From Igneacidithiobacillus sp041146875 (GTDB lineage: Bacteria > Pseudomonadota > Gammaproteobacteria > Acidithiobacillales > Acidithiobacillaceae), in NCBI RefSeq assembly GCF_041146875.1, contig NZ_JBFRXP010000001.1:1-64000 (forward strand): 64,000 nucleotides of DNA, written 5' to 3'. The translations under genes were made by a program, and so were the position numbers. Below the pieces are notes generated by a model that did not search any database, was not told the DNA's origin, and worked only from the letters and a program-made list of their open reading frames with translations. Position 1 is the stretch's first letter, and every line of letters begins with the position of its first letter. Positions 53,129-61,532 of this stretch are shown one piece after another.

Positions 53129-53662
53129 TTACCACCAACCCATGGGTGACATCGCCCCCCACGGTGACATCGGGCTACCCCAACCTGACCACGGACTACC
53201 GCCCCAGGGTGAACCGCCACCCCAAGGCATCCCGCCGCCACCCCAAGGCATCCCGCCGCCACCCCAAGGCATCCCGCCGCCACCCCAAGGCATTCCACCA
53301 CCGCCACCCCAAGGCATCCCACCGCCACCCCAACTAGACCAAGGCGAACCGCCTTCTCCGGACCAAGGGCGACCCCAGCCATTCCAAGGCCCACCAGAGA
53401 AATTCATCGGTCCGCCATGCGGAAAGTGCATGTTGAAACTACCCATGCTCCAAGGGCCAAAGCTGCCATTGCCCGGTCCACCATAGCCGCTCCAGGGTCC
53501 AGACTCGCTATCCCAGGGATTGCTGTATCCGCCACCGCCCCACGGAGCACCTCCAGACCAGGGCATTCCGCCGCCGCCCCAGGGTCCCCAGGCCAGGGCG
53601 CTCAGGGGCAAAGCCAAAGTCAAAGCACCAGCGATTGCTACGACTACTCTTGTCTTCTTCAT
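53129..53662 (-). CDS. Sulfur-globule-type secreted Gly/Trp/Pro-rich protein 1
   Basis: 177 residues from the ATG at 53662 (signal MKKTRVVVAIAGALTLAL...ALA; an ATG two codons upstream is too close to GAGGTGA). The mature protein starts WGPWGGGG and shares GGYSNP, SGPWSGYGG, GPWSMG and PHGGPMNF with the protein encoded at 59977. Its C-terminal half is a GGGGMPW repeat. Such signal-bearing Gly/aromatic-rich proteins resemble the sulfur-globule envelope proteins (CV1-type) of sulfur bacteria, which coat stored or extracellular sulfur. The assignment rests on composition and signal, not catalytic motifs. Confidence 0.7.
   Translation of the reverse strand: MKKTRVVVAIAGALTLALPLSALAWGPWGGGGMPWSGGAPWGGGGYSNPWDSESGPWSGYGGPGNGSFGPWSMGSFNMHFPHGGPMNFSGGPWNGWGRPWSGEGGSPWSSWGGGGMPWGGGGGMPWGGGGMPWGGGGMPWGGGGMPWGGGSPWGGSPWSGWGSPMSPWGAMSPMGWW
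53214..53330 (-). repeat. Tandem 21-bp repeat coding GGGGMPW
   Basis: About five in-frame 21-bp units (core CCACCCCAAGGCAT on the plus strand) inside the sulfur-globule-like gene; one unit carries three extra bases. Several units are identical at DNA level, so copy number has probably changed recently by slippage or unequal exchange. Confidence 0.85.
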
Positions 53663-53717
53663 GATCATTCACCTCTTCGTGTTCAGGCCAGTAATGCATT
53701 TTTGCATTGCTGTGCTT

Positions 53718-54818
53718 CTATCTCGGTCCCCAGGGACCATTTACCCAAGGGGGTGGTCCATACGGTCCGCTGGCCATGGGGGGGCTAGGTGGATAGGGCA
53801 TTGGCTGCGCCGGTCCTGGTCCATAGGCGGGCGGTGGTCCGTAGACAGGCCCCGGCCCATACGTAGCTGGGGGCCCGTAAGGCACGGGCGGAGGTGTGGC
53901 CGCAACTGGTCCTGACCAGCCGCCGCCAGGGTTTCCACGCATTTCGGGTACCGGTGGATAGGGACCTTCGGGGGGTGGCCCGTACTGCTCAGGCATGGGT
54001 CCATAACCAGGTGCTGGTGGCATTCCGGCAGGATACGGAGCTGGACCGTTCATCTCTGGTATGGGCGGATAAGGACCGCGCGGTGGCGGACCATAGGCCT
54101 CTGGCGGTGGACCATAAGGCTGCGGCCCTGCCCAATGCGGGGGCATGGGATAGGGTGCTGGCCGCAGGGGTCCGTACCCTGCCGGCCCCGGTTGCGGACC
54201 ATAGCCTGGTGGCATCATTCCGGGATGCGGCATGGGCGTGGGACCGTATGGATTGCCCTGTGGCATCGGCGGATAAGGACTTTGTGGCCCGTACCCAGCT
54301 GGTACGCTCGGCATGCCGGGCCCGGGCCGCGCTCCCCAGCCGGGATAAGGCATGGGACCCGCAGCTGCGCCGTAGGCCTGGTGTTGTTCTGCCTGTGGTG
54401 CACCGCTGGCACCCTGACTCAATTCTTGCGGTGATACCGGATAAGGGCCCGGTGGCGGTGGAACGTAAGCCACAGGCTCCGCTTGCGGTGGCGGTTGCAT
54501 CTGCCCGTAAGCGCCATACGGTAATTGTGGGGCGGGCCTGGGGGCATATCCCTCGGGCCACGCAGGTGCAGGTCCTGGATTGACATTCGGTGTAGGCATC
54601 TCCGAAGTCGTTATTTGCCCAGGACTGCCTTGCCAGGAAATCATCTCAACGTTAGCAGTGCCGCTTGCTGCGCCATCGCCAACGCCAGGATTGTCACCCG
54701 AGGGTGCGAGGTTTGCGGCAAAGTATGGCGCTGCAACGGCGTTGCCGCTGGCAAAGCAACAGAGGGTGAAGGTCAGAGTGAGTGCGCGTAGGCGATACGG
54801 CGAAACTTTTTGGATCAT
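53718..54818 (-). CDS. Secreted Pro/Gly/Tyr-rich low-complexity protein
   Basis: 366 residues from the ATG at 54818 (GAGGAG upstream). A signal peptide (about 1-32, ending AVAA) precedes a short ordered N terminus and a long tail built of PYGPPP, GYGPQP, PYPPVPEM and similar units, ending WVNGPWGPR. No catalytic motif is present. The composition is that of an extended surface or matrix protein. It starts 20 bases after the RND gene and 55 bases ahead of the sulfur-globule-like gene, so it belongs to the same operon. I do not recognise a named family. Confidence 0.72.
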   Translation of the reverse strand: MIQKVSPYRLRALTLTFTLCCFASGNAVAAPYFAANLAPSGDNPGVGDGAASGTANVEMISWQGSPGQITTSEMPTPNVNPGPAPAWPEGYAPRPAPQLPYGAYGQMQPPPQAEPVAYVPPPPGPYPVSPQELSQGASGAPQAEQHQAYGAAAGPMPYPGWGARPGPGMPSVPAGYGPQSPYPPMPQGNPYGPTPMPHPGMMPPGYGPQPGPAGYGPLRPAPYPMPPHWAGPQPYGPPPEAYGPPPRGPYPPIPEMNGPAPYPAGMPPAPGYGPMPEQYGPPPEGPYPPVPEMRGNPGGGWSGPVAATPPPVPYGPPATYGPGPVYGPPPAYGPGPAQPMPYPPSPPMASGPYGPPPWVNGPWGPR

Positions 54819-54838
54819 GAATGTTCTCCTCAGGATGG

Positions 54839-57800
54839 TTACTTGCCAAATCGGCGCGACAGAAAACGGCGCCAAGCCGCGAAAAAGACACAGAGATCTT
54901 CCCAAAAGCTCCGTAACACCAAGGCGATGAGAGTGACGGGGGAAGCAGCGGACGATTTTTTCCGCGCGGGCTGCGAACGACTACTGTTGGGGGCCGCCAC
55001 TTCACTGCGGGTCAGTGGCATCTCGCCGGGGGTTACGACAATCCAGTTACGCTGGCTCATGGGGAAGGGCGCCTGACCGGCATGGCTGGCATCGCCCAGA
55101 TCGATGCTGGCGGGGCAAAAGGCGCGTCGTCCGCTCACACAGCCCATGGGAATGACCAGGAGGGTGAGGATGGTCGACACCATCACCCCAAAGAGCAGTG
55201 AAATTCCCATGCCGCGGAAGATCGGCGAGGTGATGATTTCCGCCGAGCCCAGCATCAACGCCAAGGCAGTGATCACGATGGGCCGGGTACGCGTAGCACA
55301 GGCCTCGATCAGGGCATCGAGGACGGGATAGCCCTCGGCTACCTTCTGCTGTGAGTAGTCGACCAGCAAGATCGAGTTGCGCACAATAATGCCAGCCAGG
55401 GCGATAAAACCAATCATCGAGGTGGCCGTAAAGCTGGCGCCAAAGAGCCAGTGTCCGGGCAGAATGCCGATGAGGGTGAGGGGGATCGGTACCATGATGA
55501 TCGCCGGGATGATGAAATTGCCGAATTCCCAGACCACCAGCATGTAGATCAACACCAGGGCGACCATGAACGCGGCGCCCATGTCACGGAAGGTGCGATA
55601 GGTGACCGTCCACGCGCCGCCCCATTTGATTGTGGCGTTGTCACCGCTGGGTTGGCTGATCCAGTCGATGCCCAGAGCCTTGCCAGTGGGCGCGAGATAA
55701 TGACTAAGCGCGGATTCCACCTCCAGCATGCCATAGATGGGTGCATCCAGGCGGCCTTGACTATCACCCATCACGTATTGCACTGGTCGCAGATCCTGCT
55801 GATAGATGGGTGCCTTGGCGGCGACGCGCTGGAAATTCCCCAGGCTATAGAGCGGTACCGAGCCATAATAGGGCGAGGGGACAGGCAAGCTGGCGAGATT
55901 CTGCACGTTGCTGCGCAGGTACAACGGCGCCTGCAGGTGCATGGGTACCGCCAAATCCTGGCCGAATGGATGAAAATCGCCCAGGCTGTGGCCACCCATG
56001 ACCATGCCCAGGGTCTGATTGACGTTCGCGTTACTGATTCCCGCCATACCGGCACGGGTGCTATCGACATGAAAGGCGAGCAGGTCGTGGGGCGCCATCA
56101 AGGTGTTGTTGACGTCAGTCAGATTTTTGCTGTGTTCGAATACAGTAGTCAGATGCCGCGCCACGGCGTCGCGCACTTCGGCAGACGGCCCATAGACCTC
56201 GGCTACCACGGGTGCAAGCACCGGCGGCCCAGGTGGGGTTTGCACCACCTGAATCCGTGCCCCCCAATTGGCCGCTACTGCCGCGATGCGTTTGCGCGCC
56301 TCTTTGGCAAGGCTTGAACTGGAGGCCGACCGCTTGTCACCTTCCACCAACTGCACGTGAATCATTGCCTGCCAGGGTTGGTTGCGCAGATAGTAATGCC
56401 GAACCATGCCATTGAAATCATACGGTTCTGGTGTGCCAACATAGCTTTGTAGGGCGAGTATGTTGTGCATTCCCTGCAAACGGTCCTGGATGGCGTAGGT
56501 GGCGTTCGCGGTTTCTGGCAAGGCAGTTCCTGCGGGCATGTTCACTACCACATTGAAGGCATCCGAATTGCCGTGCGGCAGCATGGTGAACGGTACCCAT
56601 TCCACCAAAAATAGGGCGAGACTGCCAAAAAAGGCGAACACGATACCGCCGAGAAAGAGCCGTCCATAGAGCTTGCGCCGCACCAGTGGAATCAAGGTTT
56701 GCGCGAAGAATTTGCGCAACCATGCCGCTTGTCTGGCCTCCCGATGGTGCATTTTTTCCAATGCCTGCAGGCTGGGTTTAAAACGCAGAATCAGCCAAGG
56801 CGCCAGGGCAAAGGCAATGAATAGCGAGGACAACATCGCTACCGATCCCAGGACAGGAATGGGCGCCATGTATGGACCCATCATGCCGCCGACAAAGCCC
56901 ATGGGCAGTAGCGCCGCAATCACGGTGAAGGTAGCGAGAGTGGTCGGATTGCCGACTTCGCGCACGGCGTCGATGAGGGTGTCGGTGGAGGTACCATTTT
57001 CCAGTAGCCAGCGCCGGTAGACGTTCTCGACAATGACAATAGAGTCATCAACTAGAATACCAATCGAAAAAATCAGGCCAAACAAACTCACCCGGTTGAT
57101 GGTGATACCCACAATCCAGGCTGCGAATACGGTGATCAGGAGAATCAAAGGAATCGTGATCACCACTACGGCAGCGGCGCGCCAGCCCAGGGTGAGGAAG
57201 ATGAGCAAGGTCACGGCGGCAGTGGCAACAAAGAGTTTGAAGAGCAGGGAGTTGACTTTGTCGTTAGCTACCTTGCCATCGTTGCGCGTGATGCTTACAT
57301 GAACGTCATCCGGAATGACGCTTCCTTCCAACGAGTGCATCTTGCTGATCAGGGCTTGGCCAACAGCGACGGCATTGCTGCCGGCGGTTTTTGCCAGGGC
57401 AATGGTGACCGCTGGCGCGTTGTTTACCATGGCACCGGCAGATCCCGCACCAGTGGTATAGGTAACCAGGCTATGGGCAGTGGAAGGTCCATAGCGTACC
57501 GTTGCCACTTGCGACAAGTAGACCGGGGCGCCATGAAAAACCCCGATAACGAGATTTTCCACCTGCTGCGGGCTACGTAAAAAGCCACCACTGAGAATCG
57601 CTAAGTGGGCGTTATCTCCTTCGGCGCTACCACTTTGTAGTTCTTGATTGGCCGATTCCACAACCTTTGCTACGGCTTGCGGCGTCAGTCCATAGGCCGC
57701 TAAGCGACTAGGGTGCACGTCGATATTCAGGGCGTCGGTCGGTCCATGGATGATGAAGCTTTCGCCTGAATCTGGGACTTCCTTTAGACGCTTTAGCGCA

Positions 57801-58354
57801 CTCTCGGCAATCTCGTTCAGGGTGGCGGGACCTACACTTTGCGACCACAAGGTAAAGGTCATGAACGGCACGCTATTGATACCTTTGGCGCGCACCAAGG
57901 GCTTTGTGGCACCCGGCGGGATGCGATTCATGTTGGCCGCGAGCTTGTTGTATACCGCCACCAGCGAGGGCGCCATATGCTCGCCAACGTCAAAGCGCAC
58001 GGTCACCATTGCCTCCCCTTGATCGGAGACCGAGTAGACGTGGCGAACACCTGGTAACTCGCTCATCAACTGCTGCAACGGGTCGGCAACCATACGCGCG
58101 ACTTCCGCCGGAGAATGCCCTGGGTAGGGCACGAAAATGTCTACCATAGGCACGGAGATCTGCGGATTGGCAGCTCGTGGTGTCGAGATCAGACCGAGCA
58201 CGCCCGCTGCTAGTAGGACGACAAGCAGCAGGGGCGCTAGTGGTGAGTTGATGAATACCCGCGCGATGCTACCCGCGAGCCCAAGATTCTTGGTGGGTGC
58301 TGCGTGGTCCGCCGGAGCGTGTTGTCCGTTACCGTTGCAGGGCGGGGTGCTCAT
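54839..58354 (-). CDS. RND superfamily efflux permease with a long C-terminal extension
   Basis: 1171 residues, about 100 longer than most AcrB-type pumps. Twelve spans in the 1+5, 1+5 layout; the proton-relay Asp pair is in LVDDSIVIVENVYRR (TM4, around 433), and GIIVRNSILLVDY lies in TM10-11. The start MSTPPCNGNGQ overlaps the adaptor gene by 4 bases. After TM12 (LLVIPMGCVSGRR) a polar, Ser/Arg-rich tail with a final amphipathic helix (SFWEDLCVFFAAWRRFLSRR) is unusual. The substrate is unknown; the linked sulfur-globule-like genes suggest sulfur compounds or polymer components. No outer-membrane duct is in the operon. Confidence 0.88.
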   Translation of the reverse strand: MSTPPCNGNGQHAPADHAAPTKNLGLAGSIARVFINSPLAPLLLVVLLAAGVLGLISTPRAANPQISVPMVDIFVPYPGHSPAEVARMVADPLQQLMSELPGVRHVYSVSDQGEAMVTVRFDVGEHMAPSLVAVYNKLAANMNRIPPGATKPLVRAKGINSVPFMTFTLWSQSVGPATLNEIAESALKRLKEVPDSGESFIIHGPTDALNIDVHPSRLAAYGLTPQAVAKVVESANQELQSGSAEGDNAHLAILSGGFLRSPQQVENLVIGVFHGAPVYLSQVATVRYGPSTAHSLVTYTTGAGSAGAMVNNAPAVTIALAKTAGSNAVAVGQALISKMHSLEGSVIPDDVHVSITRNDGKVANDKVNSLLFKLFVATAAVTLLIFLTLGWRAAAVVVITIPLILLITVFAAWIVGITINRVSLFGLIFSIGILVDDSIVIVENVYRRWLLENGTSTDTLIDAVREVGNPTTLATFTVIAALLPMGFVGGMMGPYMAPIPVLGSVAMLSSLFIAFALAPWLILRFKPSLQALEKMHHREARQAAWLRKFFAQTLIPLVRRKLYGRLFLGGIVFAFFGSLALFLVEWVPFTMLPHGNSDAFNVVVNMPAGTALPETANATYAIQDRLQGMHNILALQSYVGTPEPYDFNGMVRHYYLRNQPWQAMIHVQLVEGDKRSASSSSLAKEARKRIAAVAANWGARIQVVQTPPGPPVLAPVVAEVYGPSAEVRDAVARHLTTVFEHSKNLTDVNNTLMAPHDLLAFHVDSTRAGMAGISNANVNQTLGMVMGGHSLGDFHPFGQDLAVPMHLQAPLYLRSNVQNLASLPVPSPYYGSVPLYSLGNFQRVAAKAPIYQQDLRPVQYVMGDSQGRLDAPIYGMLEVESALSHYLAPTGKALGIDWISQPSGDNATIKWGGAWTVTYRTFRDMGAAFMVALVLIYMLVVWEFGNFIIPAIIMVPIPLTLIGILPGHWLFGASFTATSMIGFIALAGIIVRNSILLVDYSQQKVAEGYPVLDALIEACATRTRPIVITALALMLGSAEIITSPIFRGMGISLLFGVMVSTILTLLVIPMGCVSGRRAFCPASIDLGDASHAGQAPFPMSQRNWIVVTPGEMPLTRSEVAAPNSSRSQPARKKSSAASPVTLIALVLRSFWEDLCVFFAAWRRFLSRRFGK

Positions 58355-59493
58355 GCATCGGCTCCAGACGTTGCCTGTTCGGTTGAGACCAGGTGGTAAC
58401 CGGAGCCGATGCCGGCGGGGGGGGTATTGACAATGATTTCCCCCGGACGAAGTCCCGCCAATACCTGTACCATGCCGTTGGCGAGCGGTTCACCCAGACG
58501 CAAGACCCGCAACTGGGTGACCCCGTCAACGTCCACTAATACCGAGGGCAAACTATGCCCAGGGAGCAGCGCTGAACGCGGAATGGCGACGCCAAGTGCC
58601 GCAGATTGTGCGGCGGGCAGGCGCACGGTCACGTAATCCCCGGCACGAATACCGGTGTGCCCTGGTAGTGCGAGTTTGACGGCAAGGGTATGGGTCTGCG
58701 CATTGGCCTCCGGGGCAATTTGGATGACCCTGGCAATCACTGTGCCACTGCCGTCGGGTGCGCGTACCTGCAGGGTATCGCCCAAATGTAGGCCATCACT
58801 CATGCTGGTAGGTACCTCTACCAGAATTTGCGCTGGACCCGCGCCCCCGAGGACCAGCAAAGATTGCCCCGGTTGCACCACGTCACCGGGATTCACGTCC
58901 TTTTGCAAGATGACGCCGTAGAAGGGAGAAACCCCGTACGCATCGCGAATCTCCGCGTCGATTTCGCGAATGTGCCAGGCGGCAGACTGCAGGCTGGCCT
59001 GTGCCTGCATTGCGGCGGCGCGGCGATTGTCAAGGTTGGCGAGGTAGGTAGCCCACGGATTGTGCTGGTTACCCATCATCGCCGCCAGACCCTGCCCAAA
59101 CCAGGAGAAAGGATTCCACGAGTTGCCGCCGCCATAGTTATACAGCTGCACCTGGTACTGAGAATAACCGTTTCCCAATGCCACCTGCGCCGCCTGATAG
59201 GCGGCTTCCGCCTGCGCCCGTTGCGCGCGCAAGGCGTCGGTGCCGAGGCCTACCACTACTTCGTCAGCACGGACAGGCGTGCCTACAGGGCCGGCCACAT
59301 ACTCGACGCGGCCGCCGGTTTGCGCACGCAACACCACTACCTGGCCGGGGATGGCGCGAGCGCCAAGCAGTGGCCCCAGTGCTGGAGCGGATTGCACCTG
59401 CATCAGGCTCGGCTCAGCAAAGGCAATGCCTGGGGCCAGACTCAGCGCTAGGCAGGAAAGCAGTCGCCAACAGGAAAATGTGGAGGCAGTCAT
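58351..59493 (-). CDS. RND membrane fusion (adaptor) protein
   Basis: 380 residues from the ATG at 59493 (GAGGAA upstream; the longer frame from 59538 would run into the promoter). A signal peptide (ending IAFA) precedes the barrel-lipoyl part (GQVVVLRAQTGGRVEYVAGPVGTPVRADEVVV), a helical hairpin with an odd Gly/Trp-rich insert (NYGGGNSWNPFSWFGQG), and the second half (SPFYGVILQKDVNPGDVVQPGQSLLVLGG). It would link the RND permease to a TolC duct. It is first in the leftward operon, behind a sigma-54 promoter. Confidence 0.88.
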   Translation of the reverse strand: MTASTFSCWRLLSCLALSLAPGIAFAEPSLMQVQSAPALGPLLGARAIPGQVVVLRAQTGGRVEYVAGPVGTPVRADEVVVGLGTDALRAQRAQAEAAYQAAQVALGNGYSQYQVQLYNYGGGNSWNPFSWFGQGLAAMMGNQHNPWATYLANLDNRRAAAMQAQASLQSAAWHIREIDAEIRDAYGVSPFYGVILQKDVNPGDVVQPGQSLLVLGGAGPAQILVEVPTSMSDGLHLGDTLQVRAPDGSGTVIARVIQIAPEANAQTHTLAVKLALPGHTGIRAGDYVTVRLPAAQSAALGVAIPRSALLPGHSLPSVLVDVDGVTQLRVLRLGEPLANGMVQVLAGLRPGEIIVNTPPAGIGSGYHLVSTEQATSGADA

Positions 59494-59534
59494 CACGGCC
59501 AGTTCCTCGAAGAAATTTGTTGGGCAGACCGCAA

Positions 59535-59549
59535 GCATTCTTCATGCCA
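59535..59549 (-). promoter_or_regulatory. Sigma-54 promoter for the leftward MFP-RND operon
   Basis: On the minus strand TGGCATG-AAGA-ATGC matches the -24/-12 consensus TGGCACG-N4-TTGC, with GG and GC 10 bases apart as required. The adaptor start codon is about 42 bases past the -12 GC, leaving a normal leader. Confidence 0.72.
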
Positions 59550-59601
59550 ATTTGTAACTTACTGATTATTAATGATTAAGTTGTGAGCACCTGGGCGGGG
59601 C

Positions 59602-59775
59602 TGTTGCGAGGAAATTCAGGAATCAATTGTAAAACAATGGGCTGGACTGTTGCAGGATACCTGTTGCGTTGCGGATAAATCCACTTATGTTTCGCAATTA
59701 TTTGATTATTATTATGGATTTCATAAAGCATTACTCTGGTTACGCGTCGCAGTGATGCTTGCAACATGCGCAACA
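59602..59775. promoter_or_regulatory. Cluster of TGTTGC hexamers, candidate activator binding sites
   Basis: TGTTGC occurs at 59602-59607, 59648-59653 and 59662-59667, and as its complement GCAACA at 59761-59766 and 59770-59775. All lie between the two sigma-54 promoters, at 50-280 bp from each, the range used by enhancer-binding activators. Confidence 0.45.
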
Positions 59776-59883
59776 CCAAACGGTTCCGCAATTTATTGAA
59801 AATTATAGGTATATGATTTTTCCGTTGCGCAGAGGCGTCGCAAGAGATTTCTATAAAATGATTTATAACAAATGGTTACAATA

Positions 59884-59898
59884 TGGCATAGAGTATGC
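59884..59898 (+). promoter_or_regulatory. Sigma-54 promoter for the rightward sulfur-globule-like gene
   Basis: TGGCATA-GAGT-ATGC has the -24 GG and -12 GC exactly 10 bases apart and shares TGGCAT and ATGC with the divergent promoter. A transcription start near 59910 would leave a leader of about 66 bases before the ATG at 59977. Confidence 0.72.
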
Positions 59899-59976
59899 TT
59901 GTAAAGAAATCGGTGATCCCGGATTTGGGTTGCCGGGTTTCGGTTGGACTTACATAGTGTGCTTAGGAGTGCTTCG

Positions 59977-60537
59977 ATGAAGACTTTACTACAGAAAAAG
60001 CGGTGGATTGTTGGCTCAGTGGCAGCGGTGGGGGTATCGGCGTTGATGATGGCTGCACCAGCCTTTGCCTGGGGGCCGTGGGGTGGTTCTCCGTGGGGTG
60101 GATCCCCGTGGGGTGGTGGATATAGCAACCCGTTTTCTGGAAATAGCGGACCATTCAGTAGTTATGGCGGTCCCTTTACGGGCAACAGCGGTCCTTGGGA
60201 CATGGGGACGATGAGTATGAATGCCCCGCATGGTGGACCTATGAATTTCGACAGTGGTCGTTATGGTGGCTATGGTCAGGGCTACAACGGCTATTATGGT
60301 GGCGCCTATGGTAATGGTTACGATAGTGGATATGGTCAAGGCGACAACGGCTATCCGCCAGCTTATCCGCAATATCAGCAGCGTTCTCCCTACCCGGCTT
60401 ACGGTGGCGGATATCCACCGGCCGGCCCCGCCCCGCAATACCGGCAGCAAGCACCACAGTACGCACCCCCTTCGGGTCCTTATGGCTACCCTAGCCCCTA
60501 TGGGTACGGTCCGGAATACGGCTACGGATACCGCTAA
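59977..60537 (+). CDS. Sulfur-globule-type secreted Gly/Tyr-rich protein 2
   Basis: 186 residues from the ATG at 59977 (AGGAG upstream). The signal peptide ends AFA; the mature protein begins WGPWGGSPWGG and has GGYSNP, SGPFSSYGG, GPWDMGTMSMN and PHGGPMNF in the same order as the protein encoded at 53129-53662. The second half differs: Gly/Tyr/Asn repeats (GYGQGYNGYYGGAYGNGYD), then a Pro/Gln/Tyr tail. This is the typical look of CV1-like sulfur-globule proteins. It is directly behind a sigma-54 promoter and 91 bases before the TPR3 gene. Confidence 0.72.
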   Translation: MKTLLQKKRWIVGSVAAVGVSALMMAAPAFAWGPWGGSPWGGSPWGGGYSNPFSGNSGPFSSYGGPFTGNSGPWDMGTMSMNAPHGGPMNFDSGRYGGYGQGYNGYYGGAYGNGYDSGYGQGDNGYPPAYPQYQQRSPYPAYGGGYPPAGPAPQYRQQAPQYAPPSGPYGYPSPYGYGPEYGYGYR

Positions 60538-60628
60538 GAGCATCCCAATCCATCCCGGAAGATCGCTAGCCAACCGGTATGGCCTCTCCCGGCATGGTGG
60601 AATGCCCTCGTAACATTAGGAGTAATCT

Positions 60629-61507
60629 ATGACGAAGAAAGACGAAACACCGCTGGTGGAAGAGGGGGAGGAGGGCAAGGCCGCTGCCTCGCCACCTACA
60701 GAAGCAGTAGAGGCTGAGCCTAGTGATGAGGTGTCTGCTGCTGCGGCGCAGGGGAGTGTGTCGGTGCCTGCGCATACCGAGCCAGAAGCATCCACTGGTA
60801 CCGGCGCGCCTCCTATAGATACCGACGTTGGCACCACGGCTCCTAACTTCGCGAGCTCGAGCACCAGTGCTCCTTATATGGGGTCGGGTGGCGCAGGAAC
60901 CACAGCGCCGGGGGGAAGTAGTTATCCCCCCTTGCCACCCCGACAACCGAAAAAGAGTGTCGCCAGCCGGGTATTTTCTTGGCCAGCGCTGGTATTCCTC
61001 TTGGTGGTGATCATCATTATTTTGTTCATCTGGGGAATCACTGCCAATCAGAGCAGCACATCCGTGGCAAAGCCAGCGCCACAGCCGGCGCAAAAAACCT
61101 TGGCAGTAGAGCCCATTGCCGCTCCAGGTATGGCGACCGCGCAGCCCGCCCCAAAGCTGAGCTCTGATCAACAGCAGGAGCTGATGTCAGCACGTGCAGC
61201 GTATTGGCACCATGACATCCCCAGCGCGATCAGCAAATATGAGAACCTGATCAAAGAGGTGCCGGACGCGGCGTTTGCCTATGGTGAGCTGGGCAATGTG
61301 TATTACATGGACGGTCAGCGCGACAAGGCTGCCGATAACTTTGAACACGCTGCCATGCTGCTCATTCAGCAGGGGCAGGTGCAGCAGGCTGCCAGCCTCA
61401 TTCCCGTACTGGGTGCGTTGGACCCAGCCTTGGCGCAAAGGGTTCAAGTGGCCTTGTCGCATAGTCCAGAGGATGACGGCTACGGGGCAAGCAATACACC
61501 ACAGTAA
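60629..61507 (+). CDS. Membrane-anchored TPR protein, YGELGNV family member 3
   Basis: 292 residues. A long acidic, Ala/Ser/Pro-rich N-terminal part (1-115) precedes a single membrane span (about 117-138, WPALVFLLVVIIIILFIW), a short linker and the TPR module RAAYWHHDIPSAISKYENLI, AYGELGNVYYMDGQR, AAMLLIQQGQVQQAASLIPV, GALDPALAQRV. The module is paralogous to the two in the leftward operon. The N-terminal part is probably cytoplasmic and the TPR periplasmic. The gene is closed by a strong terminator. Confidence 0.8.
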   Translation: MTKKDETPLVEEGEEGKAAASPPTEAVEAEPSDEVSAAAAQGSVSVPAHTEPEASTGTGAPPIDTDVGTTAPNFASSSTSAPYMGSGGAGTTAPGGSSYPPLPPRQPKKSVASRVFSWPALVFLLVVIIIILFIWGITANQSSTSVAKPAPQPAQKTLAVEPIAAPGMATAQPAPKLSSDQQQELMSARAAYWHHDIPSAISKYENLIKEVPDAAFAYGELGNVYYMDGQRDKAADNFEHAAMLLIQQGQVQQAASLIPVLGALDPALAQRVQVALSHSPEDDGYGASNTPQ

Positions 61508-61532
61508 ATATCTCTCAGAACAGTAACAGCAT

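Larger units (their letters stand above)
59494..59976. other. Divergent regulatory region between the two arms of the sulfur-globule/RND cluster
   Basis: About 480 gene-free, AT-rich bases. It contains a sigma-54 promoter at each end, pointing outward, and a set of TGTTGC/GCAACA hexamers between them. Two plus-strand or minus-strand open frames in this stretch lack ribosome sites and are not credible. Confidence 0.7.

Noticed and set aside
53214..53330. Short regular repeats that could suggest a CRISPR array
   Set aside because: The units are directly abutting with no spacers and code in frame for GGGGMPW inside a gene.
53894..54583. A 229-residue plus-strand frame over the Pro-rich gene
   Set aside because: Its composition simply mirrors the Pro/Gly repeat codons; the minus frame has a signal peptide and a good ribosome site.
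55451..56317. A 288-residue plus-strand frame inside the RND gene
   Set aside because: It is the reverse complement of the conserved periplasmic part of the RND permease, with no independent signal.
59793..60128. A minus-strand frame running from the sulfur-globule-like gene into the regulatory region
   Set aside because: It has no ribosome site, covers the sigma-54 promoter, and its start is a shadow of the WGPWG repeats.
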